This document shows, one piece after another, positions 26,815-36,600 of a DNA stretch of 64,000 nt. The notes beneath the pieces are model-generated. The model was given only the letters and a program-made list of their open reading frames with translations, was not told the origin of the DNA and did not search any database. This DNA is from JBMNKL01 sp050952225 (GTDB lineage: Bacteria; Bacillota; Clostridia; Acetivibrionales; DTU013), in contig JBMNKL010000003.1 of NCBI GenBank assembly GCA_050952225.1, positions 620,001 through 684,000 of the forward strand, in the 5' to 3' direction. Position 1 is the stretch's first letter; the number at the start of each line of letters is the position of its first letter. Made by a program: the position numbers and the translations under genes.

Positions 26815-26907
26815 TGGTTCCTCGCTTTCTACCTGACTGTGATGCAGTCTCGCTTAAAACAAAACCTTGACAATGACTAGTCATCAAGGGATAATTGAAT
26901 TAACATA

Positions 26908-26950
26908 TGATATATTTATGATATATTTATGATATATCTGTGATATATCA
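26908..26950. promoter_or_regulatory. GntR-type operator array of the ABC operon
   Basis: Perfect palindrome at 26930-26950 (core gatatatctgtgatatatc), identical to the one at 17636-17656, immediately downstream of the -10. Two further half-sites tgatatat start at 26908 and 26919, giving three direct repeats spaced exactly 11 bp, one helical turn, so several regulator dimers could bind side by side on one face. Confidence 0.75.
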
Positions 26951-26951
26951 T

Positions 26952-26980
26952 ATTATACAATTGTAGAAGACTGCTGTCAA
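26952..26980 (-). promoter_or_regulatory. Consensus promoter of the ABC/catabolic operon
   Basis: Minus strand TTGACA (26975-26980), 17-nt spacer, TATAAT (26952-26957), a perfect sigma-A consensus; repression by the adjacent operator is therefore expected to be the main control. Confidence 0.85.
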
Positions 26981-27112
26981 TGCTTAAGTTTTTAATTTAA
27001 CCAAAACAGTGCGGTTTTATTATGTAAAATATCATAAATACGTAAAAGTACTGTTTGAATGAGATACCGGTGCAAACCATTTGTGGAATAATCAATTTTA
27101 TGTTGACTATTA

Positions 27113-27140
27113 TTGACAAAATAAGTTCCAATTTTATAAT
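27113..27140 (+). promoter_or_regulatory. Promoter of the GntR-family gene
   Basis: TTGACA (27113-27118), 16-nt spacer, TATAAT (27135-27140). Confidence 0.65.
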
Positions 27141-27176
27141 ATATTAGTTGTATGTTAATTTGAGGGGACAATGAAC

Positions 27177-27839
27177 ATGATAACCAAGAAAAAAGAAAGT
27201 TTATCCAGTATAGCATACGAGACAATTAAAGATATGATAATCACCAACCAGTTTGAGCCGGGTGAATTAATAACCGAAACACAGATACAGTCAATATTGA
27301 ATATCGGTCGCACACCCATACGTGAAGCTTTTCTCAAGCTAAGTTACGAGAATCTTGTGACCATTATCCCGCGTAAGGGTATCGAAGTTTGCCGTATATC
27401 CCCACAAATAGTGAATGCGATTTTTGTCGCGCGCAAAATCATAGAGCCGACCGTTCTTCGTCAGTCAATTCAAAACCTTGACAAAGACTGGCTCAAGGAT
27501 ATGCGCTCAAAATTTATGAAAGTACATGATGATAATTTAATGAAGGAAAAGGACGGAATCATTGAATATCACCGTACGGATCTTTCTTTTCATTATACGC
27601 TTGTCGGCACCCTGGGAAATAAATATCTGAGCGATCTTGTCAACAATTATATGAGTCATTTAATGATGATCTGTATCGCCACCACCCAGAAATCTTCCCG
27701 TGCAGGGGTTGCAAACCTTGAACATATTTCTATCATTGATTACATACTTAAAAACGATACTGAAAATGCGTGCAATGCCCTCACAGAGCATATAGTGCTT
27801 TCACATAAGGAAGTTATCGACAACTACATCAATTCATAA
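27177..27839 (+). CDS. GntR-family (FadR/FCD type) transcriptional regulator
   Basis: About 220 residues; ATG 27177 is better spaced from GAGGGG than ATG 27171. N-terminal winged helix (LSSIAYETIKDMIITNQFEPG, then LNIGRTPIREAFLKLSYENLV) and a C-terminal all-helical FCD ligand domain containing His-rich metal/ligand positions (HRTDLSFHYTLVGTLGN and HLMMICIATT). Divergently placed from the ABC operon. FCD proteins bind short A/T-rich palindromes and respond to organic acids or sugar acids. I infer it represses both the ABC operon and the UROD-family gene through the shared palindrome. Confidence 0.9.
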   Translation: MITKKKESLSSIAYETIKDMIITNQFEPGELITETQIQSILNIGRTPIREAFLKLSYENLVTIIPRKGIEVCRISPQIVNAIFVARKIIEPTVLRQSIQNLDKDWLKDMRSKFMKVHDDNLMKEKDGIIEYHRTDLSFHYTLVGTLGNKYLSDLVNNYMSHLMMICIATTQKSSRAGVANLEHISIIDYILKNDTENACNALTEHIVLSHKEVIDNYINS

Positions 27840-27888
27840 AATCATACATGCATTAACCGGTGCCACGGGGTGGTTCAGAAAACCGTGG

Positions 27889-27916
27889 AAAAAAACAGCC
27901 TGCAGGCTGTTTTTTA
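27889..27916. terminator. Bidirectional terminator between gntR and htrA
   Basis: ACAGCC-tgca-GGCTGT stem flanked by A-tract and T-tract, usable on both strands; the two neighbouring genes converge on it. Confidence 0.85.
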
Positions 27917-28090
27917 TATGTTTCTACTTATACAATTTTCCGTCGGCTATGTTTGCTTCCTGTCACTTTCCGCCTGCACTTCCCAACTATAGCATGCGTA
28001 TAGTGACATTATCTCTGTCTTCTTGCCCGGATATATACCTTCTCAAGGTACTCCCCAGGAAAATTTTTTACCGGCGGTTCATGGGCATTA

Positions 28091-29556
28091 TTATTTTATC
28101 GGCTTCTCTTCACCAAGAACCACCTTCAGTTCCAGGGTCTCGCCGTCGCGGTAAACCTCGATTACCACCTCGTCTCCCGGCTTATGCATATTCTTTTGTT
28201 TCTCAAGTTCATCAAAAGTAGTTACCTTCACGCCGTTGAACTTCAATATGATATCTCCCCTGTGAATACCTGCCTTGTAAGCGGCGGTAAGCGGCTGCAC
28301 ATCATACACAAGCAATCCAAACGGAACTCCATGCTGCTCGGCTATCCGCTTCCGTAAATGACCGGTCAATCACAACTCCAAGGTATGGAACTCCTTTTAC
28401 ATATCCATGTTCAATAAGACTTTCAGCAATCGAATTTGCTTCATTAATCGGGATGGCGAACCCAATCCCTTCCACATCCATTGAGGCAACCTTGACGGTA
28501 TTTACGCCTATGACCTGCCCCCTGGAATTGACCAGGGCGCCCCCACTGTTGCCCGGGTTAATTGCCGCATCGGTCTGGATAAGTTTGAATTCACGGCCAT
28601 CCAGCAACAGCGTCCTGTTTACGCCGCTGATAACGCCGGCCGTTACCGAGCCCATATATTCAAGTGCCTCCGGGATTACCGATAGCCACAGCCAATTCCC
28701 CGGGCTTTACCTCGTCCGAATTCCCCAACTCGGCAACAGGCAAATTCCTGACACCTATTTTAAGCACTGCGATATCGGTGTTGTCATCCCTGCCGACAAT
28801 CTCCGCCGTATAAAGCTTATCCTTGTTGCTCGGTAAAACAACCTCGATCTTGGCATCTTTTAGAAGCCTGTTCGTACCCGTCTCCAAGGCATGTTCTATA
28901 ACATGGTTGTTTGTCAATATATAGCCGTCTTCCCTGATAATAATCCCTGACGCATATCCTACGCCTTCCTGTCCCAGGTTAAAGAAAAAATTCGCTCCCT
29001 GCCGCTGCACGCTTATCTTTATCCCCACTATGGAAGGACTGACTTTCTCGGCAATTGCTTCTACGGGTGATGAACTCTGCTCTATCTCTATCTTTTTGTA
29101 TATACCGTTATTCGCGTAAACTTCAGACGCTTCTTCACTGATTCCCAGCCATTCGTTAACCACCGGCCTGATTACCGGCGCAGCGAATATAGTGGCAGCA
29201 AACATAAGGCCGGCGCCAAGTACCGAGCTCAAAAGCGCGACCAGGATAAGCTGTCCTGTTCCGATTCTTTTATGTTTCGCTTTTTTTATATTCTCCGTGT
29301 AGAACGCCTGGCTTTTTGGCTGCTGCCCGCTTTGCCCTGAATCCTCCGCCTGTTCTTCCGGAAGCCGCGCATTTTGTTCCTGGCTTTCCGGACGGCTGGA
29401 ACTATCCTTTGACTGCGAATCAACAATTATAAAATCTGCTGAACCTGAATCAGCTTGCTGTTCCGTGGCACCGGATTCGTCTACGGGAGCTGCCTGCTGT
29501 TCAGTGTCGGTGTTTTCATTTTTAATGTTTTTTGTATCGTTATCGTTGAAATCCAT
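28091..29556 (-). pseudogene. HtrA/DegP-like serine protease, broken by two +1 frameshifts
   Basis: The pieces together make one HtrA: acidic N-terminal cytoplasmic region, one membrane segment (LILVALLSSVLGAGLMFAATI), trypsin-like domain with His (NNHV), Asp (DDNTDIAVL) and Ser (NPGNSGGALVN), and a PDZ domain (AAYKAGIHRGDIILKFNG). The frame breaks near 28656 (GNPGGT then TGA, continuing EYMGSVTAG) and near 28350 (SFTEAD, continuing AEQHGVPFGLLV). Each break is explained by one extra base. All catalytic residues are intact, so either the gene decayed recently or the breaks are sequence errors. It lies downstream of a WalRK-like pair, as in many Firmicutes. Confidence 0.8.
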
Positions 29557-29737
29557 ATATATAGCCTCCTTTAAAATCCGCTTGATGTGTTTATTGCAAA
29601 AAAGCCCTTTCCGTCTTTGTGCTCACCTTGCCGACGGACCCTATGGCTGTAATTATGCGTAAACCATGCCACACTACCTTTGTACCCTTATTTTATAAGG
29701 TTAATTTGAAAAAACTATGAATAAACTGTAAATTTGT

Positions 29738-31240
29738 TCAGTCCGCGTTGCCTGCCCATGCCAGCGTAAACGTAAACGCAGTGCCTGCACCGGGCTTGCT
29801 TTGAACGCTGATAGTTTGTCCATGTTCATTTATTATATTTCTTACTATAGCCAGTCCCAGCCCTGTACCTGTTTTATCCCTTCCCCTTGATTTGTCGGTC
29901 TTGTAAAACCTCTCCCAGACCATGTCCAACTCATTTTCATCGATCCCTATGCCATTATCGGCGACCGTGATTTCCACTTTATCCTTGTTTTTACGGGTAA
30001 TAACCTTTATTCTCCCTCCACGGGGCGTAAACTTTGCGGCGTTATGCATCAGGTTGACCAACACTCTTTCTATGGCATCGGAGTCGCCTTTTGCCTTCAT
30101 ATCTTCCTCTTCAAAATCCGCGTCAACGGTTAAATCCTTTTCCAGGAACAAGGTCTCCAGTTTTATCACGCATTTCCTGATCAATTCATTTATATTTATG
30201 GTCGTAATATTTAGCTTCATTTCTCCGGCCTCCATTTTTGCCAGGTCAAGAAGATCATTTACCAGGCGGTTGAGCCGGTTTGTCTCGTCCCTTACAATGG
30301 CCAGGTACTGGTTTTGCCTCTCCGGGGGTATCGTGCCATCCAGGATGCCTTCAATAAAACCTCTGATAGACGTCATGGGAGTCCTGAGCTCATGAGAGAC
30401 ATTGGCGATAAAACCCCGCCGCATTTCTTCAATATTTTGAAGAGCGGCAGCCATCTGGTTGAACACTCTTGCCAGTTCTCCTATTTCGTCCCTTGTCCTT
30501 ACATCCAGCCGTTTCTCAAATTCCCCGTTGGAAATCCTTACAGCCGCGTTCTTGATTTGTTTCAGCGGCCGCGAAATCTTTAATGAGAATATATATATAA
30601 GCAGCACCGCTATGCTTATTGCCACGCCGCCGGAAATAAGGAAGTATTGAAGAATCTTCATCCTTGATGCCTTCACTTCATCCACCGGCGTATGCATATA
30701 AACAATAATCATGGCGCTTCTGTCATTTTCCCCGGTATACCTGAACGAACGTCCAACCGTTAGCCAGACGTCCCCGAAACGCTTATAATTACTATCCCTG
30801 AAGAAACCGTTAAAATCACCTATTTCCCTGACTGTTGTTTCTTCGCGGGCTAGTTTCTCAAAATTCTTGTTATAAGGTATCTTTATATTGCCCGTTTCGT
30901 CGGTGTATTTATCCAGGATTGACTGGGGTATGCCCCAGTTTGTCATGAAGAGGTACCCTTTATCATTCACGATCCAGATATAAGAGCCGGTATAATTTCC
31001 ATATTGGACGAGGGAATCCTTAAGGTATTTTTCCGCCCCTTCGATATTATAATTATACAGCATTAAGTAGCTTGCGAAATGCAAATTGACCCAGCTGCTG
31101 ACAGTCTCAAGCGTACCGGCCTTTTCATCCGTCACGTAATCTTCCATGAACATGTTGAGCATAAACCCGGTAATGGTAAATGCGACAGCCAGGATCAGCA
31201 AAAATATAACTATCAGCCTGCTAAATATCGTCCTGAACAT
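29738..31240 (-). CDS. Sensor histidine kinase, WalK/ResE-like
   Basis: 500 residues. Two membrane helices (about 8-30 and 195-218) bracket an extracellular sensor domain of about 165 residues, followed by HAMP (SRPLKQIKNAAVRISNGEFEKR region), HisKA with phosphoacceptor His in ANVSHELRTPM, and a HATPase with N-box LMHNAAKF, DNGIGI and GTGLGLAIV. Its start overlaps the regulator stop by one base (TAATG), so the pair is translationally coupled. No PAS domain is seen, unlike WalK of Bacillus. Confidence 0.92.
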   Translation of the reverse strand: MFRTIFSRLIVIFLLILAVAFTITGFMLNMFMEDYVTDEKAGTLETVSSWVNLHFASYLMLYNYNIEGAEKYLKDSLVQYGNYTGSYIWIVNDKGYLFMTNWGIPQSILDKYTDETGNIKIPYNKNFEKLAREETTVREIGDFNGFFRDSNYKRFGDVWLTVGRSFRYTGENDRSAMIIVYMHTPVDEVKASRMKILQYFLISGGVAISIAVLLIYIFSLKISRPLKQIKNAAVRISNGEFEKRLDVRTRDEIGELARVFNQMAAALQNIEEMRRGFIANVSHELRTPMTSIRGFIEGILDGTIPPERQNQYLAIVRDETNRLNRLVNDLLDLAKMEAGEMKLNITTININELIRKCVIKLETLFLEKDLTVDADFEEEDMKAKGDSDAIERVLVNLMHNAAKFTPRGGRIKVITRKNKDKVEITVADNGIGIDENELDMVWERFYKTDKSRGRDKTGTGLGLAIVRNIINEHGQTISVQSKPGAGTAFTFTLAWAGNAD

Positions 31241-31923
31241 TATTTTACCTCGAATTTATAGCCAACGCCCCAAACCGTTTTCAATTGCCATGGCTGATCC
31301 GGCAAGTCTATCTTTTCCCTGAGCCTTTTGATATGCACGTCGACAGTCCTGCTGTCGCCGAAAAAATCATAGCCCCAGACATGCTCAAGGAGCTGCTCCC
31401 TGGTAAAAACCTTGTTAGGGTTGGATGCCAGGAAAAAAAGCAGCTCGAGTTCCTTCGGGGGCAGTTCCAGCTCCCTGCCGTTCAGCTTTACTGTATAGTT
31501 AGTCTTGTTTACGACCAGGTTCGGATATACTACTTCCTGCACGTCAAAGTCCTTGCGTTCAGACCTCCTGAGGACCGCCTTCACCCTGGCCACAAGCTCC
31601 TTTGGCTCAAAAGGCTTGACAATGTAGTCATCCGCGCCAAGCTCAAGTCCAAGCACCTTGTCAAAGGTTTCGCCCTTCGCCGTAAGCATGATAACCGGTA
31701 TGTCGCTCACCTTGCGGATTTCCCTGCATACCTGCCAGCCGTCGATACCCGGCAGCATGATATCAAGTATGACTATGTTGGGGGCAAACCGGCCGAACGC
31801 TTCAAGCCCGCTTTTCCCGTTATACACGGTTTCTACCTCGTAACCTTCCTTTTCAAGGTAAAGCCTGAGCAGTTCGCATATGTTAACATCGTCGTCGACA
31901 ACAAGCACTTTTGCCCTGTTCAT
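31240..31923 (-). CDS. OmpR/PhoB-family response regulator
   Basis: About 227 residues from ATG 31923 (AAGGGGA upstream). Receiver domain with acidic pocket DDD, phosphorylation Asp in IVILDIMLPG, Thr in MLTAK and Lys in YIVKPFEP; C-terminal winged helix with FTREQLLEHVWGYDF and SRTVDVHIKRLREK. Partner of the kinase encoded directly downstream. The pair followed by htrA resembles the walRK arrangement governing wall homeostasis; the walHI genes are absent, so this identity is only likely. Confidence 0.93.
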   Translation of the reverse strand: MNRAKVLVVDDDVNICELLRLYLEKEGYEVETVYNGKSGLEAFGRFAPNIVILDIMLPGIDGWQVCREIRKVSDIPVIMLTAKGETFDKVLGLELGADDYIVKPFEPKELVARVKAVLRRSERKDFDVQEVVYPNLVVNKTNYTVKLNGRELELPPKELELLFFLASNPNKVFTREQLLEHVWGYDFFGDSRTVDVHIKRLREKIDLPDQPWQLKTVWGVGYKFEVK

Positions 31924-32153
31924 ACAAATCCCCTTCACCCTGGACGATATTCTCTAAATATGTTTATAGCAACGTACATGCAAGTCCGGCTTCCATGTAT
32001 TAATCATAACATTAACCTGTTGCCGCAACAATATGATAAATATGAACAATTTGAAAATATCAGCGCAGGGTAAGCCAGGTCTGATAATAACCGGTAGTTA
32101 TATTAAGGGTATTCAGATATTAGACAATAGCTGACTGCATGCTTATTGCGAGT

Positions 32154-33548
32154 TTACGACGAAGCAGAGCGCAAAATCTTCTTGATATTCTGGAATAATT
32201 TACTGATTTCACCTGCCACATTGAATCTGACAGCAATATAATAGATGCCTGTAGCTATCGCCGATATTACAACTACTTTGATAATAATCTTCAGCGGACT
32301 ATGCCGCGTTTTAATCATGTAGTCCACGGTAGTCTTTCTTTTCTTGCTGCGTGACTCCATCAGCAGCTTTCGCTTAAGAACAGGATTGTGATACAGCGTA
32401 TCTTTTCTTTTTATCATTTTACTGATTGCTTTTTTGAACACACTGTCCTTCTCATCGGAAAAATAACTCTGAGGAAGAACTTCCTTCAGCATGTCCTCAA
32501 ATACGAACCCGCACTCAGCTGAAATGCTAAACGGGTTCGGATTATAGACCGCCTGATAGCTTGCCAACTTTTCCATATTATCTTTTATAAATTTAAAGCT
32601 GTCATCATCTGAAAAAGTAAACAGGTACTTGTATTTATGCGACCACTTTTCATCCTTAAGTATTTCTTCCACTAAAGGCATCTCCCAATCTTTTGCTCCG
32701 CACACTATTATTTTTTCATGCGCGCGATGAAATTCAGAAATATTGCAATCAAAATACGATCCCATATCAAGGATGATATATGCATAATCGCCGTGCAGCA
32801 GGTCAGCTATGCTTCTGTCCGGGTTGTAAGGATAAAAATCTATGCTTGCCAGTGAAAACATGTCTCCCTTTACTTCTATTTCGTCATAGGAATTTTGCAT
32901 TGTCTGAAACGTATCACTGTTATGGAATTCGTAAACAGCCACACCAAAGTTATTATCGTGCAAAAACCTTGCCAATGATATCGCGGTATGGGTTGCCCCG
33001 GACCGATGCATAGCGCCTGCGACAGCAATAACTATCGAGCCGACTATTTTGTCCTTTATAGTTTTCTTTCCTTCACCCTGGATAAAATCAAGCGGCTCAT
33101 CTCTTTTTGCCTTGACACGGAATTCTGCATCCCACTTAACAGCTTTCGCATATGTAGCAGGTGTTTCCAAGTGCTCAACCAGCGAAGGAAATATCGTTTT
33201 TGCGCCATATTCCCTATGCCCGATAATATCATAAACACCAATTGAAATTAGCGATGATACAACTTCACTGCCAGTAAATTTATCCGTGGCAATTATAATT
33301 ACCCTTGCGTCGTTATTCCGCGACTTTAGTTTTCTGATAGCAGACGGTGTCCTTTTTATGTTGTCTATGCAGTTTATATCAAGAATGAGGTACCCTATAG
33401 GATAAATGGTTATGCGATCAACTTCCGTATCTATATCTATGTCAACGTCTATTCTCTTATAGACTATTTCCTGTTCAACTTTTTGTACCGCCTCATATAT
33501 CTCTTTCCAATACCCGGGTCCTGATATTACAGCTACCAATTTAATCAT
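32154..33548 (-). CDS. TadZ/CpaE-like ParA-family ATPase with C-terminal membrane anchor
   Basis: 464 residues. N-terminal receiver-like region (residues about 40-140, GYLILDINCIDNIKR and VIIIATDKFTGSEVV), then a ParA-type domain: deviant Walker A IAVAGAMHRSGATHTAISLA lacking the usual lysines, and a Walker B-like strand YAYIILDMGS. After a basic stretch there is one membrane segment (IIIKVVVISAIATGIYYIAV) and a short tail. CpaE/TadZ proteins localise pilus or secretion machines; the anchor here is unusual. It follows the 1195-residue exported protein by 59 nt and the SLH gene, so all three may serve one envelope structure. ATP hydrolysis is doubtful given the altered P-loop. Confidence 0.65.
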   Translation of the reverse strand: MIKLVAVISGPGYWKEIYEAVQKVEQEIVYKRIDVDIDIDTEVDRITIYPIGYLILDINCIDNIKRTPSAIRKLKSRNNDARVIIIATDKFTGSEVVSSLISIGVYDIIGHREYGAKTIFPSLVEHLETPATYAKAVKWDAEFRVKAKRDEPLDFIQGEGKKTIKDKIVGSIVIAVAGAMHRSGATHTAISLARFLHDNNFGVAVYEFHNSDTFQTMQNSYDEIEVKGDMFSLASIDFYPYNPDRSIADLLHGDYAYIILDMGSYFDCNISEFHRAHEKIIVCGAKDWEMPLVEEILKDEKWSHKYKYLFTFSDDDSFKFIKDNMEKLASYQAVYNPNPFSISAECGFVFEDMLKEVLPQSYFSDEKDSVFKKAISKMIKRKDTLYHNPVLKRKLLMESRSKKRKTTVDYMIKTRHSPLKIIIKVVVISAIATGIYYIAVRFNVAGEISKLFQNIKKILRSASS

Positions 33549-33607
33549 CCTTTTCTTTATTGGTACAAAACGACAATCCGGTTAAATTATCGAAACCACG
33601 GCCTGGC

Positions 33608-36600
33608 TTACCTGTTGCCGCCGACCTTGTAGTCATCCGAGGATTTCTTGTTCGCATGGTAGAACACCACGTCGCCCGAATCCAACTGGAACGTCTTGCC
33701 GTGGGAATCTTTCTGCACATATTCGAACCCTTCATCCTCCCACCTGTTGTAGCTGCCGTGCCAGTATCCCAATACAGGCCCGTTTATCTTGCCGGCATCG
33801 TCAGCATGGTATGTCTCTATCCGGAAATTCACTATGATATAGCCATCCTTCAGCCAGAAGCTCTCCTTCCCGTTTATCCCGTCCCGCGACTCCGCATGGT
33901 TCGCTATGTCCAGCCCCGCAGGAGCAACGTACAGCTTGTCCGGAAGCTTGTATTCCCCGTACCAGCGCTGCACAGACTTCCATACACGCTTTTCCTCTGC
34001 CGAGCCCTTCGCGAACGGATGGCTGACCGTATTGCCGGTGAACAGTCTCAGGTCCTTTGTCAGCACTATCTCATCGTACGTACCTATGTCCACCTTCCTG
34101 CCCCTGAACTGCCTGTCGCTTATGCCTCTCAGTTCGCATGTCCTTTTTATGTCCGCCTCGGGCATGTTCCTGTATATGTCCGTGTTTACGATGACCTGCC
34201 TGTTCGTCCTGTCCTTGTCGCTCCCTATCTTGACCAGGATGTTTTCCCTGCCGGTGAAGTATTCGTTGTAATATATATCTACAGGCTTTCCGCTGCCGCC
34301 GTTCTTCCCTACATAATAAAAGGTCGGTATGATCCTGATATGATCCACGTCTGCGAAGTATTCTCCCACAGTGTCAAGCGTGAATTTGAAAGCATACCCG
34401 GTTTTCAGAACCCCCCGGTCGCCCTGCGTCGGGTGGCTGCCGTCCATGATGGGCAGCTTGTATACCGATGAAGCGCTGCCGACAGGATAGCTCCTGCCCG
34501 TGTGGGATGAACTGCCTGCCTTTGTCCTGAACACAGTCTCCCACAGCGGATAGTCATTGATATCCGTTATCCTGAAGTTTTCGACCCGCCCGACTACCCT
34601 GACCTTGCTGTCGCGGTAGGCGACGTAATTGTCCATGTCCTTGTTGGCCATGTACTCCTGCCTGCTGCCTGTATCCCCGGGAGCCTTGTTGAAACCCGCA
34701 TCGCCGGGATCGTCGATGTCCCCGGGAGCATTTATCGCAACCGTTTTGAAGTTGACCGTGTAATTGCCCTCGTCCACCCATACAGGCACCCCTATATCTA
34801 CAAACTCCTGTGACTTATCGACTGCGTGCCAGCTGTTTTTCGGGACAAACACCCATTCGTCCGAAATATCCTTTATGTATATGTCAAACGGGAACCTTAC
34901 ATACTTTTCCTTGACATACTTGGTGTAATCACTGTCTCCATAACCTTTTATGTCACGGTGCATATGATCTTTTGCCTGGAACTTTATCAAGCCGGCCCTG
35001 CCCAGTATCAGCTCCGCCCGGCCTTCTTCCCTTTCCCCGAGCTGCTGGCTCCTGGCATATTCATTCCTGACACCGGAGTTGCACACCACCGGTGTGTGTA
35101 CCGTGATGGGGTTCAGGTCTTCTATTTCCACCTCAACCACTTCGTCCATGGCCGGGTCCAGGCTTGGAGACAGTCTCCTGTAGCTGACGTGCCCGGTTGT
35201 CTCATATGTCCCGTTGGGAGTCTCCCTTACCACGACCAGGTCTTTTTCGTACAACGCGTTGTCTTTTGTATACGGGCTTTCGGGAATACCGCCGGGAACA
35301 GGCCCCGAGCCATGGTTCCTCCTTTCGGCCTCCGTGTTGTCGCCGGGACCGGGTATGTATTCACCCTGTACTATCGTCACTTTATTGTCGATTATATTGC
35401 CGGATGTGCTTCTTTTCCTGAAATTTATCACCAGTGAATCGTTTCTTACCTTGAACTGGCCGATGGCGGCGTTTACCTGGGCTGACAGGTTGACAGAGTT
35501 CGGGACGTCGGAGCCGTAATATGCCTCCGAAGGCAGCCATAGTACTTTTTTCCCCTCCGAGGCGTCATATGTGAGCGCTTCTTCAAACGGGTCGATGATT
35601 ATATGGTCCAGTGGATTATCACTATGTATGAATTCCACTATTTCGGGGCCGATGTAACTGCCCGGGTCGATATCTATGTCGACCCCGCCGCCCTCGAGCA
35701 CGTCATTGTTGATCCCGGCGCCCTCCAGTTCATACAGGGCAAACCGGTCTATCACCCAGTACATGTAGTTCCTTGACACTGTATATTCCTGGGTTACCGT
35801 CTCAGGCACGTTGACATGCCAGGAACCCGATACTTCGACCTGGCCGCCGTGACAACCGGGTTCGGGACATTCCGACCATCCCTCCGGCTCCTCCGCATCG
35901 GCTGCCCTTCCGTTGTCGCAATTCGGGCAGTCCACGTAATAGTCCGGGTCCTGCCAGGTTTTATAGTATGTCTTTTTCACTGAAAAGGTTTCCGTCTTGG
36001 TGCCCGTCACCGCCCTGCATGCCAATTCGTGGAGGTACTCTTCTGCTTTTACCTGGGCATACAGCTCCTCCGTGGCCGGTATCCCGAGGGCGACATCAAA
36101 TTTCTCGTTACCGCGGTCTTCAGCTTTCAACACGCCGGTGACCTGCTTTGGTTCTGCCGGCTCCGGCAGTTCAGGAGCTTCCTCCGGCTCGGATGTGATG
36201 GTTCCCTCCGCGGGAGGATCAGCCTCCACGCAAACCGTACCCACGCCCATGGAGTCATATATCTTGCCCCCAGGCTTCATTTCCTGCTTTATCTCCGCCC
36301 TGTCCCTCTCCTTTGTCGCAACATCATGGTGCACCAGGTATGGCCGGCCGTCATACAGGTTGGGCTTCATGTTCAGCGGGGCCAGCTCTTCCGATACAAG
36401 GTACGCCCTGTTCGCCAGGAATACGAACATCCTGTTGAGCCAATCCACTATTTTCCCGTCATAATAGTCTACTTCATTTGGTTTTTTTTGCTTCTTATCG
36501 GCATAGAATTCGTTATACCTTATGGCGTCCCTCAGGGAAAGGAACATGCCTTTATCGTCCACTACAGCGGATACCAGCGGCTCAAAGAAAATTTCATAGG

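Noticed and set aside
26908..26950. Short repeats at 11-bp period resembling a mini CRISPR array
   Set aside because: Units are 8-11 bp with no spacers; position by the -10 fits operator half-sites.
28650..28662. Programmed +1 frameshift at a UGA codon in htrA (prfB-like)
   Set aside because: No CUUUGAC-type slippery site or upstream Shine-Dalgarno-like stimulator, and a second unrelated frame break follows within 310 bases.
31285..32073. 262-aa open frame on the plus strand
   Set aside because: Antisense to the well-supported response regulator.
33560..34471. 303-aa open frame on the plus strand
   Set aside because: Antisense to the end of the 1195-residue exported protein gene, which has a signal peptide and ribosome site; the plus frame has biased composition and no recognisable domain.
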